A stretch of DNA of 64,000 nucleotides from Oscillospiraceae bacterium (GCA_910574635.1 CAJTCG010000005.1:156448-220447), one strand, 5' to 3'. Shown: positions 1 through 7,936, numbered from the stretch's first letter. Translations and numbers: made by a program. The notes: generated by a model not told the origin, from the letters alone.

Positions 1-1
1 C

Positions 2-850
2 GCCACCGTCTTCCCGGCCTATGACTTCGCCCGCTCCGCCGCCGGGGAGCTGGCGGACGTGACGCTGCTGCTGCCCCCCGGGGCGGAGAGCCATTCCTAC
101 GAGCCCACCCCGGCAGACATCCTCCGGGTCCAGCGCTGCGACCTCTTTATTTACCTGGGCGGCGAGTCCGACGCCTGGGTGGATACCATCCTCTCCGCCA
201 TCGAGCCCCGGGGGGACGTGCTGCGGATGATTGACTGCGTGGACCTTCTGGAGGAGGAGACCGTGGAGGGGATGCAGGGGGGCCATGACCATGAGGAGGG
301 CCACGATCACCTGGGTGAGGTACTGAGCATGGACGAGCATGTCTGGACCGCCCCCCGGAACGCCGCCGCCGTCACCCGGATTATCGGGCAGCGGCTGGCC
401 CTCCTGGACCGGTCGAACGGGGAGGCTTACGCCGCCGGAGCCGAGGCCTACGCCCTGGAGCTGGAGGAGCTGGACCGGGACTTCGCCGCCTTCTTCGACA
501 CTCTGCCGGACCGGACCATCGTCTTTGGCGACCGCTTCCCTTTGCTGTATTTCGCGGAGGCCTATGATCTGGACTATTACGCCGCCTTTCCCGGCTGCGG
601 AGCCCAGACGGAGCCCTCGGCGGCTACGGTGGCTTTTCTGACAAGGAAGGTCCGGGAAGAGGGCCTGCCCGCCGTCTGGTATATCGAGTTTTCCAACCAC
701 CTGGTGGCGGACAGCATCGCCGAGGCCGCCGGGGTGGAGACGGCCCAGTTCCACACCTGCCACAACGTAAGCCGGGCGGACCTGGAGGCGGGGGCCACCT
801 GCCTCTCCCTGATGCGGGCCAACCTGGAGGCCCTGCGGGAACACATGTGA
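2..850 (+). CDS. Zinc/manganese ABC transporter substrate-binding protein (ZnuA/AdcA family), 5' partial
   Basis: This is the C-terminal part of an extracellular metal-binding lipoprotein that delivers Zn or Mn to an ABC permease. The reading frame is open from base 2, so the signal peptide and true start lie outside the window. Family motifs are visible: ESHSYEPTPADI (first metal His), a His/Asp/Glu-rich flexible loop (GGHDHEEGHDH), DEHVWTAPRNA (second metal His) and FGDRFPLLYFAEAY. It ends in TGA at 848-850. The His-rich loop favours zinc. Any permease and ATPase genes must lie upstream, because the next gene is unrelated. Confidence 0.9.
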   Translation, partial: ATVFPAYDFARSAAGELADVTLLLPPGAESHSYEPTPADILRVQRCDLFIYLGGESDAWVDTILSAIEPRGDVLRMIDCVDLLEEETVEGMQGGHDHEEGHDHLGEVLSMDEHVWTAPRNAAAVTRIIGQRLALLDRSNGEAYAAGAEAYALELEELDRDFAAFFDTLPDRTIVFGDRFPLLYFAEAYDLDYYAAFPGCGAQTEPSAATVAFLTRKVREEGLPAVWYIEFSNHLVADSIAEAAGVETAQFHTCHNVSRADLEAGATCLSLMRANLEALREHM

Positions 851-888
851 TGTTTAGAACGTACCGATTATGAAAAGGAGGACGCCGC

Positions 889-1182
889 ATGGACAACGCC
901 TTTGACTTCCTGACCCTGGATTTTTTCACCCGGGCGGCGGTGTTTCCCGGAAGCCTGGGGACCTTCCGCTACCGCTTCCAGCGCACCGGCTGGATGGGAG
1001 ACGGGGAGATCCAGGCGTGGGTGTACGAGAACGTCTGCTTTGAGCTGGCGAAGAACGCGGAGACGGAGACCTTTCCCTGGACGGAGGAGGGGGTCGCCGC
1101 CTTAAAGGCTTGGCTGGGCCAAAAGCTGGCGGAGCGGGGGACGGAGCCCTACCGGATTCCCTACCCGCCGGAAACGGAATAG
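889..1182 (+). CDS. Small hypothetical protein (97 aa)
   Basis: I do not recognise the family. The ATG follows a good ribosome binding site (aaaaggagg) and lies 38 bases after the zinc-binding protein stop, so it is probably the last gene of that operon. The protein is soluble, with no signal peptide or membrane segment. It is rich in aromatic residues ([17 protein letters not shown] near the N-terminus, then a [18 protein letters not shown] stretch). Codon use matches its neighbours. A role linked to the transporter is only a guess from position. Confidence 0.65.
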   Translation: MDNAFDFLTLDFFTRAAVFPGSLGTFRYRFQRTGWMGDGEIQAWVYENVCFELAKNAETETFPWTEEGVAALKAWLGQKLAERGTEPYRIPYPPETE

Positions 1183-1185
1183 AAA

Positions 1186-1218
1186 ACAGGCGGCCCTCCT
1201 TTCAGGAGGGCCGCCTGT
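1186..1218 (-). terminator. Rho-independent terminator between convergent genes
   Basis: A perfect 15-bp stem (1186-1200 with 1204-1218) has a 3-base loop. On the minus strand it is followed by ttttct, so it best serves the nitroreductase gene. It may also stop the plus-strand operon. Confidence 0.75.
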
Positions 1219-1256
1219 CCGTTCAGCCGGTTTTCTGCCGCGCGGCCGCAGGCAGT

Positions 1257-1784
1257 TTATTTAATGTAGTATACCCGGCCGTCCTTCCGCGCCGCCGCCT
1301 TGGGCGTCTCGCCCTCCGCGTAGCCCAAGGCACAGTGGCCGATGCCCTCATAGTCCTCCTCAATGCCCAGAGACTTCAGCAGCTCCTTTCCCCAGGGCGT
1401 TTCAAACTCCTCCTTCGCCCGGTGAATCCAGCAGCTCCCCACGCCCAGGGCATGGGCCGCCACCATCAGGTTCTCCATGACCACGCTGCCGTCGTAGACC
1501 CGGTTGGGCCAATCCTTTTTCGCCAGGACGATCAGCATGGCGGGCGCGCCGTAGAAGGGGTCAAAGCCCGCCTCCCAGCCGCCGATTTCGCAGTTCATCC
1601 GCACGATTTTGTCCCGGAGCGCCTGATCGGTCACCTGGATGATGATGGTGTTCTGCTGGCCCTTCCCGCTGGGGGCGTAAAGCCCCGCCTCGATGATCTG
1701 GTCCAGAATCTCCTGGGGCACCATGTCCGCCTTGTATTTGCGGACGCTTCTCCGGTTCCTGAGCTGTTCCAACACGTTTTCCAA
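1257..1784 (-). CDS. Nitroreductase family protein (175 aa)
   Basis: This is a flavin (FMN) dependent NAD(P)H oxidoreductase of the nitroreductase fold. The N-terminus carries the typical RRSVRKYK segment, followed by APSGKGQQNT (FMN phosphate contact) and a C-terminal GIGHCALGYAEGETPKAAARK tail typical of the family. The start is set by the ribosome binding site: aaaggagg lies 8 bases before a TTG (1782-1784). An upstream ATG at 1821 in the same frame lacks a site and would add residues not seen in the family. Length is normal for the short subfamily. The substrate cannot be told from sequence. Confidence 0.88.
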   Translation of the reverse strand: MENVLEQLRNRRSVRKYKADMVPQEILDQIIEAGLYAPSGKGQQNTIIIQVTDQALRDKIVRMNCEIGGWEAGFDPFYGAPAMLIVLAKKDWPNRVYDGSVVMENLMVAAHALGVGSCWIHRAKEEFETPWGKELLKSLGIEEDYEGIGHCALGYAEGETPKAAARKDGRVYYIK

Positions 1785-1869
1785 CGCCGGACCCTCCTTT
1801 ATCAATTTATGAATTGGAAGCATAACTTCATCATACCATCTCTTGGGCCGGAAGTCCATACCGGGGCCC

Positions 1870-1898
1870 TTGCCAGGGCCTCCCTTTTGTGGTATACT
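1870..1898 (+). promoter_or_regulatory. Sigma-A promoter for the DUF2461 gene
   Basis: TTGCCA (1870-1875) and TATACT (1893-1898) are separated by 17 bases, 36 bases before the DUF2461 start codon. Confidence 0.65.
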
Positions 1899-1934
1899 GC
1901 TCTCAATTTTCAACCGCGGAAAAGGAGGAAGGCC

Positions 1935-2618
1935 ATGTTTACCGGCTTTACCGACGAGACGGTGGACTTCATGTGGGGCATCCGCTTTAACAACGAGCGG
2001 GCCTGGTTCGAGGCCCACAAGGAGATCTATCTGCATCACTTCTACCGCCCCATGCAGGCCTTGGGGGCGGAGATTTACGCCTTTATCCGGGACAAGCGCC
2101 CGGACTACGACCTCATCAACAAGGTCACCCGCATTTACCGGGACGCCCGCCGCCTCCACGGCCGGGGGCCTTACAAGGAAAGCCTGTGGTTTTCTGTGGA
2201 GGAGCCCGCGGAGCAGTGGACGGCCAAGCCCACCTTTTGGTTTGAGCTGATGCCGGAGAGCTGGACCTACGGCATGGGGTATTACCTCCCCAAGGCCCTG
2301 ACCATGGCGAAGCTCCGGGCCCGGCTGGACCGGGACCCCAAGACCATGGAGGCCCTGACCCGGGCCCTGGAAAAGCAGGAGGAATTCCAGCTGGAGACGG
2401 AGGCCTACAAGCGGTCCAAGGGCCCGGCCCCCTCGGCGCTGCTGGAGCCCTGGTATCAGGCGAAGTCCTTTGTGATCCGCCACGAGGAGAAGCTGACGGA
2501 GGACCTGTTTTCCCGGGCGATTGTGGACCGGCTGAAGCGGGGGTATGAATTTTTGCTGCCTTACTATGATTACTTCGTGACGCTGGACGGGGACCCGGAC
2601 CCTCGGGAAGCGGGCTGA
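1935..2618 (+). CDS. DUF2461 family protein (227 aa)
   Basis: This is a member of the DUF2461/TIGR02453 family, whose function is not established. The N-terminal MFTGFTDETVDFMWGIRFNN block and the RIYRDARRLHGRGPYKES block are the family's conserved regions. The ATG at 1935 follows aaaggagg with 7-base spacing. The open frame extends far upstream, but that part is antisense to the nitroreductase gene and is not coding. The gene is monocistronic, with its own promoter and a strong terminator. Confidence 0.85.
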   Translation: MFTGFTDETVDFMWGIRFNNERAWFEAHKEIYLHHFYRPMQALGAEIYAFIRDKRPDYDLINKVTRIYRDARRLHGRGPYKESLWFSVEEPAEQWTAKPTFWFELMPESWTYGMGYYLPKALTMAKLRARLDRDPKTMEALTRALEKQEEFQLETEAYKRSKGPAPSALLEPWYQAKSFVIRHEEKLTEDLFSRAIVDRLKRGYEFLLPYYDYFVTLDGDPDPREAG

Positions 2619-2665
2619 GACGGCCCGGGGCCCCGTGGCTCCGCCGCAGCTTCCTTGAAACAGGG

Positions 2666-2711
2666 CAATAGGGAACAGGGCCAGCCTTTCAGCCGGCCCT
2701 GTTCCCTATTG
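2666..2711 (+). terminator. Strong hairpin terminator after the DUF2461 gene
   Basis: A perfect 17-bp inverted repeat (2666-2682 with 2695-2711) has a 12-base loop and a short T run after it. It is symmetrical enough to act on both strands. Confidence 0.75.
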
Positions 2712-2936
2712 TTTGGAAGATTGGATGAAAAGAAGTTTTGTCTCTTGCAAGTATTAAGATACAGGAGAGTTGTTAAGGAAACCAGCATCAATTGTTACAA
2801 AAGTCTTAAATCTTATGTCAACCAAATTCGCGGGACGCCGGCCGAGAAACTTGGATATATTTTCCAGCAAACCGGAGAGCCTATATCTGAAATGGCGCGG
2901 AAAATCCCTCCCAGGCTTCCCGCGCGCATGGCCCGG
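2712..2936. other. AT-richer intergenic stretch without a recognisable gene
   Basis: This stretch is clearly more AT-rich than its surroundings up to about 2880. I see no ribosome binding site with a credible frame and no RNA gene motif. A GC stem around 2894-2926 may help terminate tadA on the minus strand. It could be decayed sequence; see findings. Confidence 0.5.
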
Positions 2937-3389
2937 TCAATGAACGCGGCTGCGCAGGCCGGCGAAAAAATCGGACAGGACCTGCCGGCACTCCTCCTCC
3001 AGCACGCCGCCCACCAGGGCGGGGGAGTGGGGGAAGTCCTCCATAAAGAGATTGGTCACGCCGCCGCAGGCCCCGAAGGCCGGGTCCCGGGCCCCGAACC
3101 AGACCCGGCCGACGCGGGCATTGAGAATGGCCCCGGCGCACATGGGACAGGGCTCCAGGGTGACATAGAGCTCGCACTCGTCCAGCCGCCAGGAGCCCAG
3201 GGCCGCGTTGGCCTGGGCGATGGCCTCCATCTCGGCGTGGGAGGCGGCGGAGCGCGTTTCCTCCCGGCGGTTCCGCCCCCGGCCCACCACCACGCCCTCC
3301 CGGACGACGACGCAGCCCACGGGAACCTCCCCGGCGGCGGCGGCCTCCCGGGCCAGGGCCAGGGCCTGTCTCATAAAAATTTCCTGCAT
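2937..3389 (-). CDS. tadA: tRNA adenosine(34) deaminase TadA (150 aa)
   Basis: TadA converts A34 to inosine in the anticodon of tRNA-Arg(ACG), which is essential for decoding CGN codons. The cytidine/deoxycytidylate deaminase zinc site is complete: His51 and Glu53 in SHAEMEAI, and Cys81/Cys84 in LEPCPMCAG. The length is normal. The ATG at 3389 follows caggagg by 7 bases. The longer frame to 3437 lacks a site. In Bacillus subtilis tadA lies near yaaL-bofA. The same neighbours are here, but tadA diverges from them and dnaX, yaaK and recR are absent between them. Confidence 0.94.
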   Translation of the reverse strand: MQEIFMRQALALAREAAAAGEVPVGCVVVREGVVVGRGRNRREETRSAASHAEMEAIAQANAALGSWRLDECELYVTLEPCPMCAGAILNARVGRVWFGARDPAFGACGGVTNLFMEDFPHSPALVGGVLEEECRQVLSDFFAGLRSRVH

Positions 3390-3420
3390 AGGGGACCCTC
3401 CTGTATGAAAACTGGCATAT

Positions 3421-3449
3421 TTGTCCAGACTCGCCATATAAAGTATTAT
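3421..3449 (+). promoter_or_regulatory. Promoter for yaaL-bofA
   Basis: TTGTCC (3421-3426), 17 bases, TATTAT (3444-3449), then ggaggg and the ATG at 3467. This leaves a very short leader. It lies in the divergent region shared with tadA. Confidence 0.5.
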
Positions 3450-3466
3450 ACAGGAGGGACAACGCT

Positions 3467-3724
3467 ATGAAAACCACTTTCTTGAAAAAAACCCGGCAGG
3501 ACCCGGAGCTGCTGGCCCTGAAAGAGGAGCTCCAGAGCGCCAGGGGGGATTTGTCCCTGGCTTACCGGCGGTTCGACCAGGCGGTGGACCCGGAGCTGGT
3601 GGAGTCCTGCATCTATCAGATCAAGGCGGAAAAGGCCCGGTGCAATTACCTCATCCGGGCCATCAAGGAGCGGAGCCCGGAGAGCTTCCTGCCCCGGCTG
3701 GAGGGCGAAGCGGCATGGACTTGA
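3467..3724 (+). CDS. yaaL: YaaL family protein, DUF2508 (85 aa)
   Basis: This is a small soluble helical protein of unknown function from the YaaL/DUF2508 family, found beside bofA in many spore formers. It is mostly charged helix, with ELLALKEELQSARGDLSLAY and the conserved YQIKAEKARCNYLIRAIKE block. The ATG follows ggaggg by 8 bases. Its end overlaps the start of bofA by 10 bases, so the two are translated together. Confidence 0.85.
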   Translation: MKTTFLKKTRQDPELLALKEELQSARGDLSLAYRRFDQAVDPELVESCIYQIKAEKARCNYLIRAIKERSPESFLPRLEGEAAWT

Positions 3725-3978
3725 ATCAGAAGATCATCGCCGCTCTGCTGGCGGGGTTTTTCCTCATCGCCCTGCTGCGGGTGTTCAGCGCGCCGCTGAA
3801 GCTGGCAGTGAAGGTGCTGGCAAACACCCTGCTGGGCTTCCTGGCTCTCTGGGCGGTGAACGCCACCGCCGGAGTGACGGGCATCGCCCTGGGGATCAAC
3901 GTCTGGAACGCCCTGGTGATCGGAGTGCTGGGGCTTCCGGGCTTTGTCCTGCTGCTGCTGGTGCAGTGGGTGCTGTAG
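3715..3978 (+). CDS. bofA: BofA family protein, pro-sigma-K processing inhibitor (87 aa)
   Basis: BofA is a small integral membrane protein. In Bacillus it holds the SpoIVFB protease inactive in the outer forespore membrane until the forespore signals. Here there are two or three hydrophobic segments and the family's conserved NVWNALVIGVLGLPGFVLLLLVQ C-terminus. The length matches the family. The start is the ATG at 3715 inside the end of yaaL. Upstream codons in the open frame only overlap yaaL. Confidence 0.88.
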   Translation: MDLNQKIIAALLAGFFLIALLRVFSAPLKLAVKVLANTLLGFLALWAVNATAGVTGIALGINVWNALVIGVLGLPGFVLLLLVQWVL

Positions 3979-3988
3979 AAATACATAG

Positions 3989-4014
3989 GCCGGTCCCTCC
4001 GGGGCCGGTTTTTT
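3989..4014 (+). terminator. Terminator after bofA
   Basis: A stem of 8 pairs, one of them G-U (3990-3997 with 4001-4008), is followed by TTTTTT (4009-4014). Confidence 0.85.
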
Positions 4015-4111
4015 CTAAGCGGATAATTTAAATTAGAGATCGAGCATTTAGGAGATAATCGAAGATTTTGATAGAAACTTAGAGTATATACGGCGCTGGT
4101 TAAAAATCCTG

Positions 4112-4140
4112 TTGACATTGCCGGGAAGCCATGGTATAAA
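4112..4140 (+). promoter_or_regulatory. Strong sigma-A promoter for rplM-rpsI
   Basis: TTGACA (4112-4117), 17-base spacer, TATAAA (4135-4140), about 70 bases before rplM. Confidence 0.85.
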
Positions 4141-4143
4141 TAA

Positions 4144-4209
4144 CCTTGCTCCGTAAGGAGCGTTTGATTTGTAAGACCAAATGGAAAATATACTGATGGA
4201 GGAAAGACC
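4144..4209 (+). promoter_or_regulatory. Candidate ribosomal protein L13 leader
   Basis: The 60-odd base leader between the promoter and rplM holds a small GC hairpin, GCTCC-gtaa-GGAGC (4148-4161), just after the expected start of transcription. Firmicutes L13-S9 mRNAs are known to carry an autoregulatory L13 leader in this position. Position and a 5'-proximal hairpin fit that; I could not compare it with the family model. Confidence 0.5.
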
Positions 4210-4641
4210 ATGTCCACTTTTATGGCAAACAAGGCCAACATTGAGCGCAAGTGGTACATCCTGGACGCCGCCGGAAAGCCCCTGGGCAAGACCGCCGTCC
4301 GGGCCGCCGATCTGCTGCGCGGCAAAAACAAGACCACCTTCACGCCCCACGCCGACTGCGGAGATAATGTTATTATCATCAACGCGGGAAAAGCGGTGCT
4401 CACCGGCAAAAAGGGCGAGCAGAAGATCTACCGCACCCACTCCGGCTGGGTGGGCGGCCTGAAGGAGACCCCCTACCGCATCCTGATGCAGGAGAAGCCT
4501 GAGGTTGCCATGCGGGTGGCCGTCCGGGGCATGATGCCCAAGAACACCGTGGCCAAGGATTCCCTGAAGCGCCTGCACATCTATGCTGGCGCCGAGCACA
4601 AGCAGCAGGCCCAGAAGCCCATCGCCCTGGACGCTGAATAA
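4210..4641 (+). CDS. rplM: 50S ribosomal protein L13 (143 aa)
   Basis: L13 is a large-subunit assembly protein. Typical stretches are visible: [46 protein letters not shown] and AVRGMMPKN. The length is normal. The start follows ggaggaaag. rpsI follows after 14 bases, the usual bacterial pairing. Confidence 0.97.
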   Translation: MSTFMANKANIERKWYILDAAGKPLGKTAVRAADLLRGKNKTTFTPHADCGDNVIIINAGKAVLTGKKGEQKIYRTHSGWVGGLKETPYRILMQEKPEVAMRVAVRGMMPKNTVAKDSLKRLHIYAGAEHKQQAQKPIALDAE

Positions 4642-4655
4642 GGAGGAGGAAGCGT

Positions 4656-5060
4656 ATGTATCAGTCTAAGAAGCCTTATCTGTATGGTACGGGACGCCGG
4701 AAGTCCTCCGTCGCCCGGGTCCACCTGTTCCCCGGCGGAACCGGAAGCATCACCATCAACGGCCGGGACATCGACGATTACTTCGGCCTGGAGACCCTGA
4801 AAATGGTGGTCCGCCAGCCCCTGGAGGCCACCGGCAACACCGGCAAAATGGACATCGTGGCTACCGTCACCGGCGGCGGCGTCACCGGTCAGGCCGGCGC
4901 CCTGCGCCACGGCATTGCCCGGGCCCTGCTGCTGGCCAGCGAGGACAACCGCCCCATCCTGAAAAAGGCTGGGTTCCTCACCCGCGACCCTCGTATGAAG
5001 GAGCGCAAGAAGTACGGCCTCAAGGCCGCCCGCCGCGCGCCTCAGTTCTCCAAGCGCTGA
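4656..5060 (+). CDS. rpsI: 30S ribosomal protein S9 (134 aa)
   Basis: S9 is a small-subunit protein whose basic tail reaches the P-site tRNA. It has [18 protein letters not shown] near the N-terminus, [15 protein letters not shown], and the conserved C-terminus ending RRAPQFSKR. It is co-transcribed with rplM and followed directly by a strong terminator. Confidence 0.97.
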   Translation: MYQSKKPYLYGTGRRKSSVARVHLFPGGTGSITINGRDIDDYFGLETLKMVVRQPLEATGNTGKMDIVATVTGGGVTGQAGALRHGIARALLLASEDNRPILKKAGFLTRDPRMKERKKYGLKAARRAPQFSKR

Positions 5061-5094
5061 TTTTGCAAAGCGAATCATTTTATACCGCATACAG

Positions 5095-5129
5095 CAGCGG
5101 GACCTCATGGGAGGTCCCGCTGTTTTTTT
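5095..5129 (+). terminator. Terminator after rpsI
   Basis: A perfect 12-bp stem (5095-5106 with 5111-5122) has an ATGG loop and seven Ts (5123-5129). The convergent gerQ gene ends 5 bases further on. Confidence 0.93.
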
Positions 5130-5133
5130 GCGC

Positions 5134-5898
5134 TCAGCAAAAGCCCTGGGAGCCATTCTCCTGGAGCAGGTGCTCGCAGAGCTCCCGCTGCTTGGTGTCA
5201 TAGAACTCCATGTATTTCAGGGCATAGATGTCGCAGAGGATATAGCGCTGGCGGCCCGTCTGGTAGATGATGAAGTAGTCGTTCCCCACCTCGTGGAGGA
5301 TGCCCTCCCAAACCATGGTGCCTTGGGTGCCGATGAGCAGGGTGGCCGCCACGAAGTTCCCCCGGTTCCGCAGCAGCATGGCCTTCAGGGAACCCAGAAA
5401 CGCCTCTCCGGTGGTGGTGGGGGCCTCGATGACCTCGGCGGGCTGGTGGTTCTGGAGGTCCAGGTCCCCGGTGCTGCCCGCAAATTCATTGTGGGCGGGA
5501 TGCCGGGCCGGCGGGCGGACCGCCGGAACAGAAGAGACCGGACCCGTGGAACCGGCGGCGTTTGCAGAGTTTGTGGAGCCGCTGGAGCCCGTGGGGCTTG
5601 TGGAACCCGTGGAGCCGGCAGGGCCCGTGGAGTCTGTGGAAGCGGCGGCGCCCGCAGGACTTGGAGCGGCAGAGGCTGGCGGAGCAGCGGGACGGGACGG
5701 CGCGGGTGTGCCGGAGCTTCCGGAGGAAGTCCCCGCCGAGGGGAACTGGAAGGCCGGGGGCATATCGGCGGGCATGGACGCGGGGGGATACTGGAACGGG
5801 CCTGTCATCCCGGGGGCCGGGGGGGCGGCGGTCTGGGGGGCGCTGATCTCAGAGGACCAGTCCGTCAGGGGCTGGGACATATAGCTCGTGTTGGGCAT
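5134..5898 (-). CDS. gerQ: Spore coat protein GerQ with a long low-complexity N-terminal region (254 aa)
   Basis: GerQ is a spore coat protein that in Bacillus anchors the cortex-lytic enzyme CwlJ. The conserved domain is C-terminal (about residues 165-240): GEAFLGSLKAMLLRN, a beta-rich block, YQTGRQRYILCDIYALKYMEFYD. The first 150 residues are Pro/Ala/Ser/Gly/Thr-rich. They include a degenerate triplet repeat of the GPA-GST-GST-SPT-GSS-GST type at about residues 92-121, like collagen-like spore surface proteins. The ATG at 5898 follows gagaggtg; a GTG 9 bases upstream overlaps that site. The start lies 12 bases after the cwlJ stop, so the pair is one operon. Confidence 0.85.
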   Translation of the reverse strand: MPNTSYMSQPLTDWSSEISAPQTAAPPAPGMTGPFQYPPASMPADMPPAFQFPSAGTSSGSSGTPAPSRPAAPPASAAPSPAGAAASTDSTGPAGSTGSTSPTGSSGSTNSANAAGSTGPVSSVPAVRPPARHPAHNEFAGSTGDLDLQNHQPAEVIEAPTTTGEAFLGSLKAMLLRNRGNFVAATLLIGTQGTMVWEGILHEVGNDYFIIYQTGRQRYILCDIYALKYMEFYDTKQRELCEHLLQENGSQGFC

Positions 5899-5910
5899 GA
5901 TGGACACCTC

Positions 5911-6351
5911 TCAAGTTTTATAGTATGCGTCGGTAGGATTATAAAAGCAGTGGTCGCCGATACGGGTCTGCCAGTACCCTACGCCGGTGGGGAAGAAGGG
6001 CCGGCAGTCGGGGCCGAAGGGATTGTAAAACCAAAGGGACTCCGCCACGTCCGGCAGGCGGTTCCCGGCGATGGCCCAGTCGGCGATCTCGTAGTGGATG
6101 GCCTCGGGCCGCATGTTGTATATGTTCTGGGGGTTGTAGGCGCCCCCCTCCGTCTCGCTGGCGCAGACGAACTGATAGGGCTGAAAGATGATGTTTCGGA
6201 TGCTGCCCTGGCCTACCCGGGCGTACTCGCCGCCCCGGGCGTGGACCCGGTTCATCACTACCCCCGCCACGGCCTTCATGCCGTTTTCCCCCTCGCCGCC
6301 CGCCTCACACTCGATCAGGCGCGCCAGCAGCTCCCGGTCGGAATATGCCAT
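5911..6351 (-). CDS. cwlJ: Spore cortex-lytic cell wall hydrolase, CwlJ/SleB family (146 aa)
   Basis: This is a peptidoglycan hydrolase of the SleB/CwlJ catalytic family that breaks spore cortex during germination. The whole protein is the catalytic domain. LLARLIECEAGGEGENG holds the catalytic Glu, followed by AVAGVVMNRV, then the aromatic-rich IIFQPYQFVCASE and WFYNPFGPDCRPFFP. There is no signal peptide or peptidoglycan-binding domain, which is typical of CwlJ and not of SleB. The gerQ gene follows directly, as in Bacillus, supporting the CwlJ call. The start follows ggagga. Confidence 0.88.
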   Translation of the reverse strand: MAYSDRELLARLIECEAGGEGENGMKAVAGVVMNRVHARGGEYARVGQGSIRNIIFQPYQFVCASETEGGAYNPQNIYNMRPEAIHYEIADWAIAGNRLPDVAESLWFYNPFGPDCRPFFPTGVGYWQTRIGDHCFYNPTDAYYKT

Positions 6352-6422
6352 GGTGCATTCCTCCTTTGTCGCTGGTTCAGCATACGCGAAAAGGGGGCCG
6401 CTGGTGACAGCGGGAAAAGCAG

Positions 6423-6448
6423 AAAGCCCCGCCGGAAGGCGGGGCTTT
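6423..6448 (-). terminator. Terminator after the glycosyltransferase gene
   Basis: An 11-bp perfect stem (6423-6433 with 6438-6448) has a four-base loop. On the minus strand it is followed by tctgctttt. Confidence 0.75.
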
Positions 6449-6453
6449 CCTCG

Positions 6454-7584
6454 TTATTTCCCTTGTTCCTGAATCGCGGTGCGGAACATCTCCTCCGCCT
6501 GTTCAATGGAGCGGTCCAGGGCGTACCGCCCGGCGTGTTCGCCGTAGCGCTTCCCCATTTCCTCCCGCTCTTCGGGATGCTCAAACCACCAGTCGATCTT
6601 CTCCGCCAGGGCGGCGGCGTCCCCGGCGGGGAACAGGCTCCGCCCGTCCAGGGCGAATTGGGGCGTGGCGGACCGGGGGGAGTCCGCGATGACAGGCACC
6701 AGGCCGCAGGCGAAGGCCTCCATACAGCTCATGGCCTCAATCTCCGCGTCGGAGGTGTGGACGTACAGGTCCGCCATGTGGAGGATCTCCAGCAGGCGGT
6801 CCGGCTCGTAAAATTCCATGACAATGGGGTTGGGGAGCTTTTCCGCAAGACGCCGGTACTTTTTTTCCAGGGGCCCCTTGCCTGCCAGAATGACCTGGAT
6901 GCCGTCTTTGTGGCGGCACTGGGCGCAGGCGTCAATGAGCACGTCCTGGCGCTTCTCCCCGGCGTAGCGGCCCACCATCAGCACGTTGAACTTTCCCCGC
7001 ATCCAGTCCTCCTGAGGGGCCCGCCCATAGGTATACCGGGGGCTGATGCCGTTGGAGATGACGTGGAGCCGCGCGGTATAGCCGTGCTGGCGGAGCTGAT
7101 CGGCAATCATGTTGCTGGGGCAGTGGATGTGGGTGAAACGGTTGAAAAAGGTGTCCCGAAACTTGGTGTAGACAAAGTCGTTCACCCGTTTGCTGTTGCC
7201 CATGTGGAGGGTGAAGGTGATGTTCTCCGGCTGGCAGTGGAATGCCGCCGTGTGAGGGATGCCCAGGCGCTCCACATGCTTGAGGCCCATGATGGCCAGG
7301 GGGGAGGGCATCATGAAGTGGACCACGTCCGCCCAGGCTGCCGCCTTCTCAAAAACGTGCTTGTTGGGAATGGCCAGGCGCATCCCCTGGCTGGTGATGA
7401 GGTGCTCCACAATGGGGAGGAACCGCATCTGCCGGACGGCGTATTTGTAGTCCGTGGGCTTGCCGGTGGCGATGACCCGGACCTCGTTCCCGTGCTCCTT
7501 CAAGGCCGTGGCGAAGCGCCGGGCGCTGATGGTGGTTCCGTTGTTGGCGTCGTCGAACTGGTCGATGACCAAGACGATTTTCAT
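6454..7584 (-). CDS. Glycosyltransferase family 4 protein (376 aa)
   Basis: This is a cytoplasmic GT-B fold glycosyltransferase, probably using a nucleotide sugar to build a glycolipid or surface polymer. The N-terminal acceptor half begins MKIVLVIDQFDDANNGTTIS. The C-terminal donor half has VLMVGRYAGEKRQDVLIDA, ILAGKGPLEKKYR and EIEAMSCMEAFACGLVPVI (the EX7E region). The ATG at 7584 fits the family; the longer open frame upstream only overlaps the TSCPD gene. It lies 17 bases after that gene's stop, so they are likely co-transcribed. The acceptor is unknown. Confidence 0.9.
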   Translation of the reverse strand: MKIVLVIDQFDDANNGTTISARRFATALKEHGNEVRVIATGKPTDYKYAVRQMRFLPIVEHLITSQGMRLAIPNKHVFEKAAAWADVVHFMMPSPLAIMGLKHVERLGIPHTAAFHCQPENITFTLHMGNSKRVNDFVYTKFRDTFFNRFTHIHCPSNMIADQLRQHGYTARLHVISNGISPRYTYGRAPQEDWMRGKFNVLMVGRYAGEKRQDVLIDACAQCRHKDGIQVILAGKGPLEKKYRRLAEKLPNPIVMEFYEPDRLLEILHMADLYVHTSDAEIEAMSCMEAFACGLVPVIADSPRSATPQFALDGRSLFPAGDAAALAEKIDWWFEHPEEREEMGKRYGEHAGRYALDRSIEQAEEMFRTAIQEQGK

Positions 7585-7601
7585 ACTTCCCGCCGGTCCT
7601 C

Positions 7602-7859
7602 TCAGCCCTGGGCCAGGAGCTGCTCCAGCCCCAGAGCCAGCTGGTCCGGGCAGGAGGTGCTCTTGGCCCCGCAGCGGATTCCCTTCAAACGCCGGACGGC
7701 CTCCTGGGCGGTCATGCCCTTCACCAGGGCGGAGATGCCCTGGAGGTTGCCGCTGCATCCGCCCATGACCTGGAGATCCTGAATGACGCCCTGGTCGTCC
7801 AGGTCCACCCGCATTTCCCGTGAACAGACGCCGCGGGGCTGGAAGGTATAAGTTTTCAT
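7602..7859 (-). CDS. TSCPD domain-containing small protein, TIGR03905 family (85 aa)
   Basis: This is a small protein of the TIGR03905 family, named for its TSCPD motif, visible near the C-terminus (GAKSTSCPDQLALGLE). Other conserved features are RGVCSREMRVDLDD and VMGGCSGNLQGISALVKGM. The domain also occurs at the end of some ribonucleotide reductases; the free-standing form has no settled function. The conserved cysteines suggest a metal site. The ATG at 7859 lies 11 bases after aaggag; a GTG at 7871 overlaps the site. Confidence 0.85.
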   Translation of the reverse strand: MKTYTFQPRGVCSREMRVDLDDQGVIQDLQVMGGCSGNLQGISALVKGMTAQEAVRRLKGIRCGAKSTSCPDQLALGLEQLLAQG

Positions 7860-7936
7860 ATTGGTGCCCACTCCTTTTTAAGCCGCCGGAGACGGCGGAC
7901 AGTCGTTTAACCTATATACCATAGCATAGAAATGAG

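Noticed and set aside
2655..3470. A 271-codon plus-strand frame across tadA
   Set aside because: It is antisense to tadA, which has a complete zinc site and ribosome site; the upstream part in AT-rich DNA shows no domain.
5134..7782. Long plus-strand frames over gerQ, cwlJ and the glycosyltransferase
   Set aside because: They are shadows of the minus-strand genes, lack ribosome sites and have no family features.
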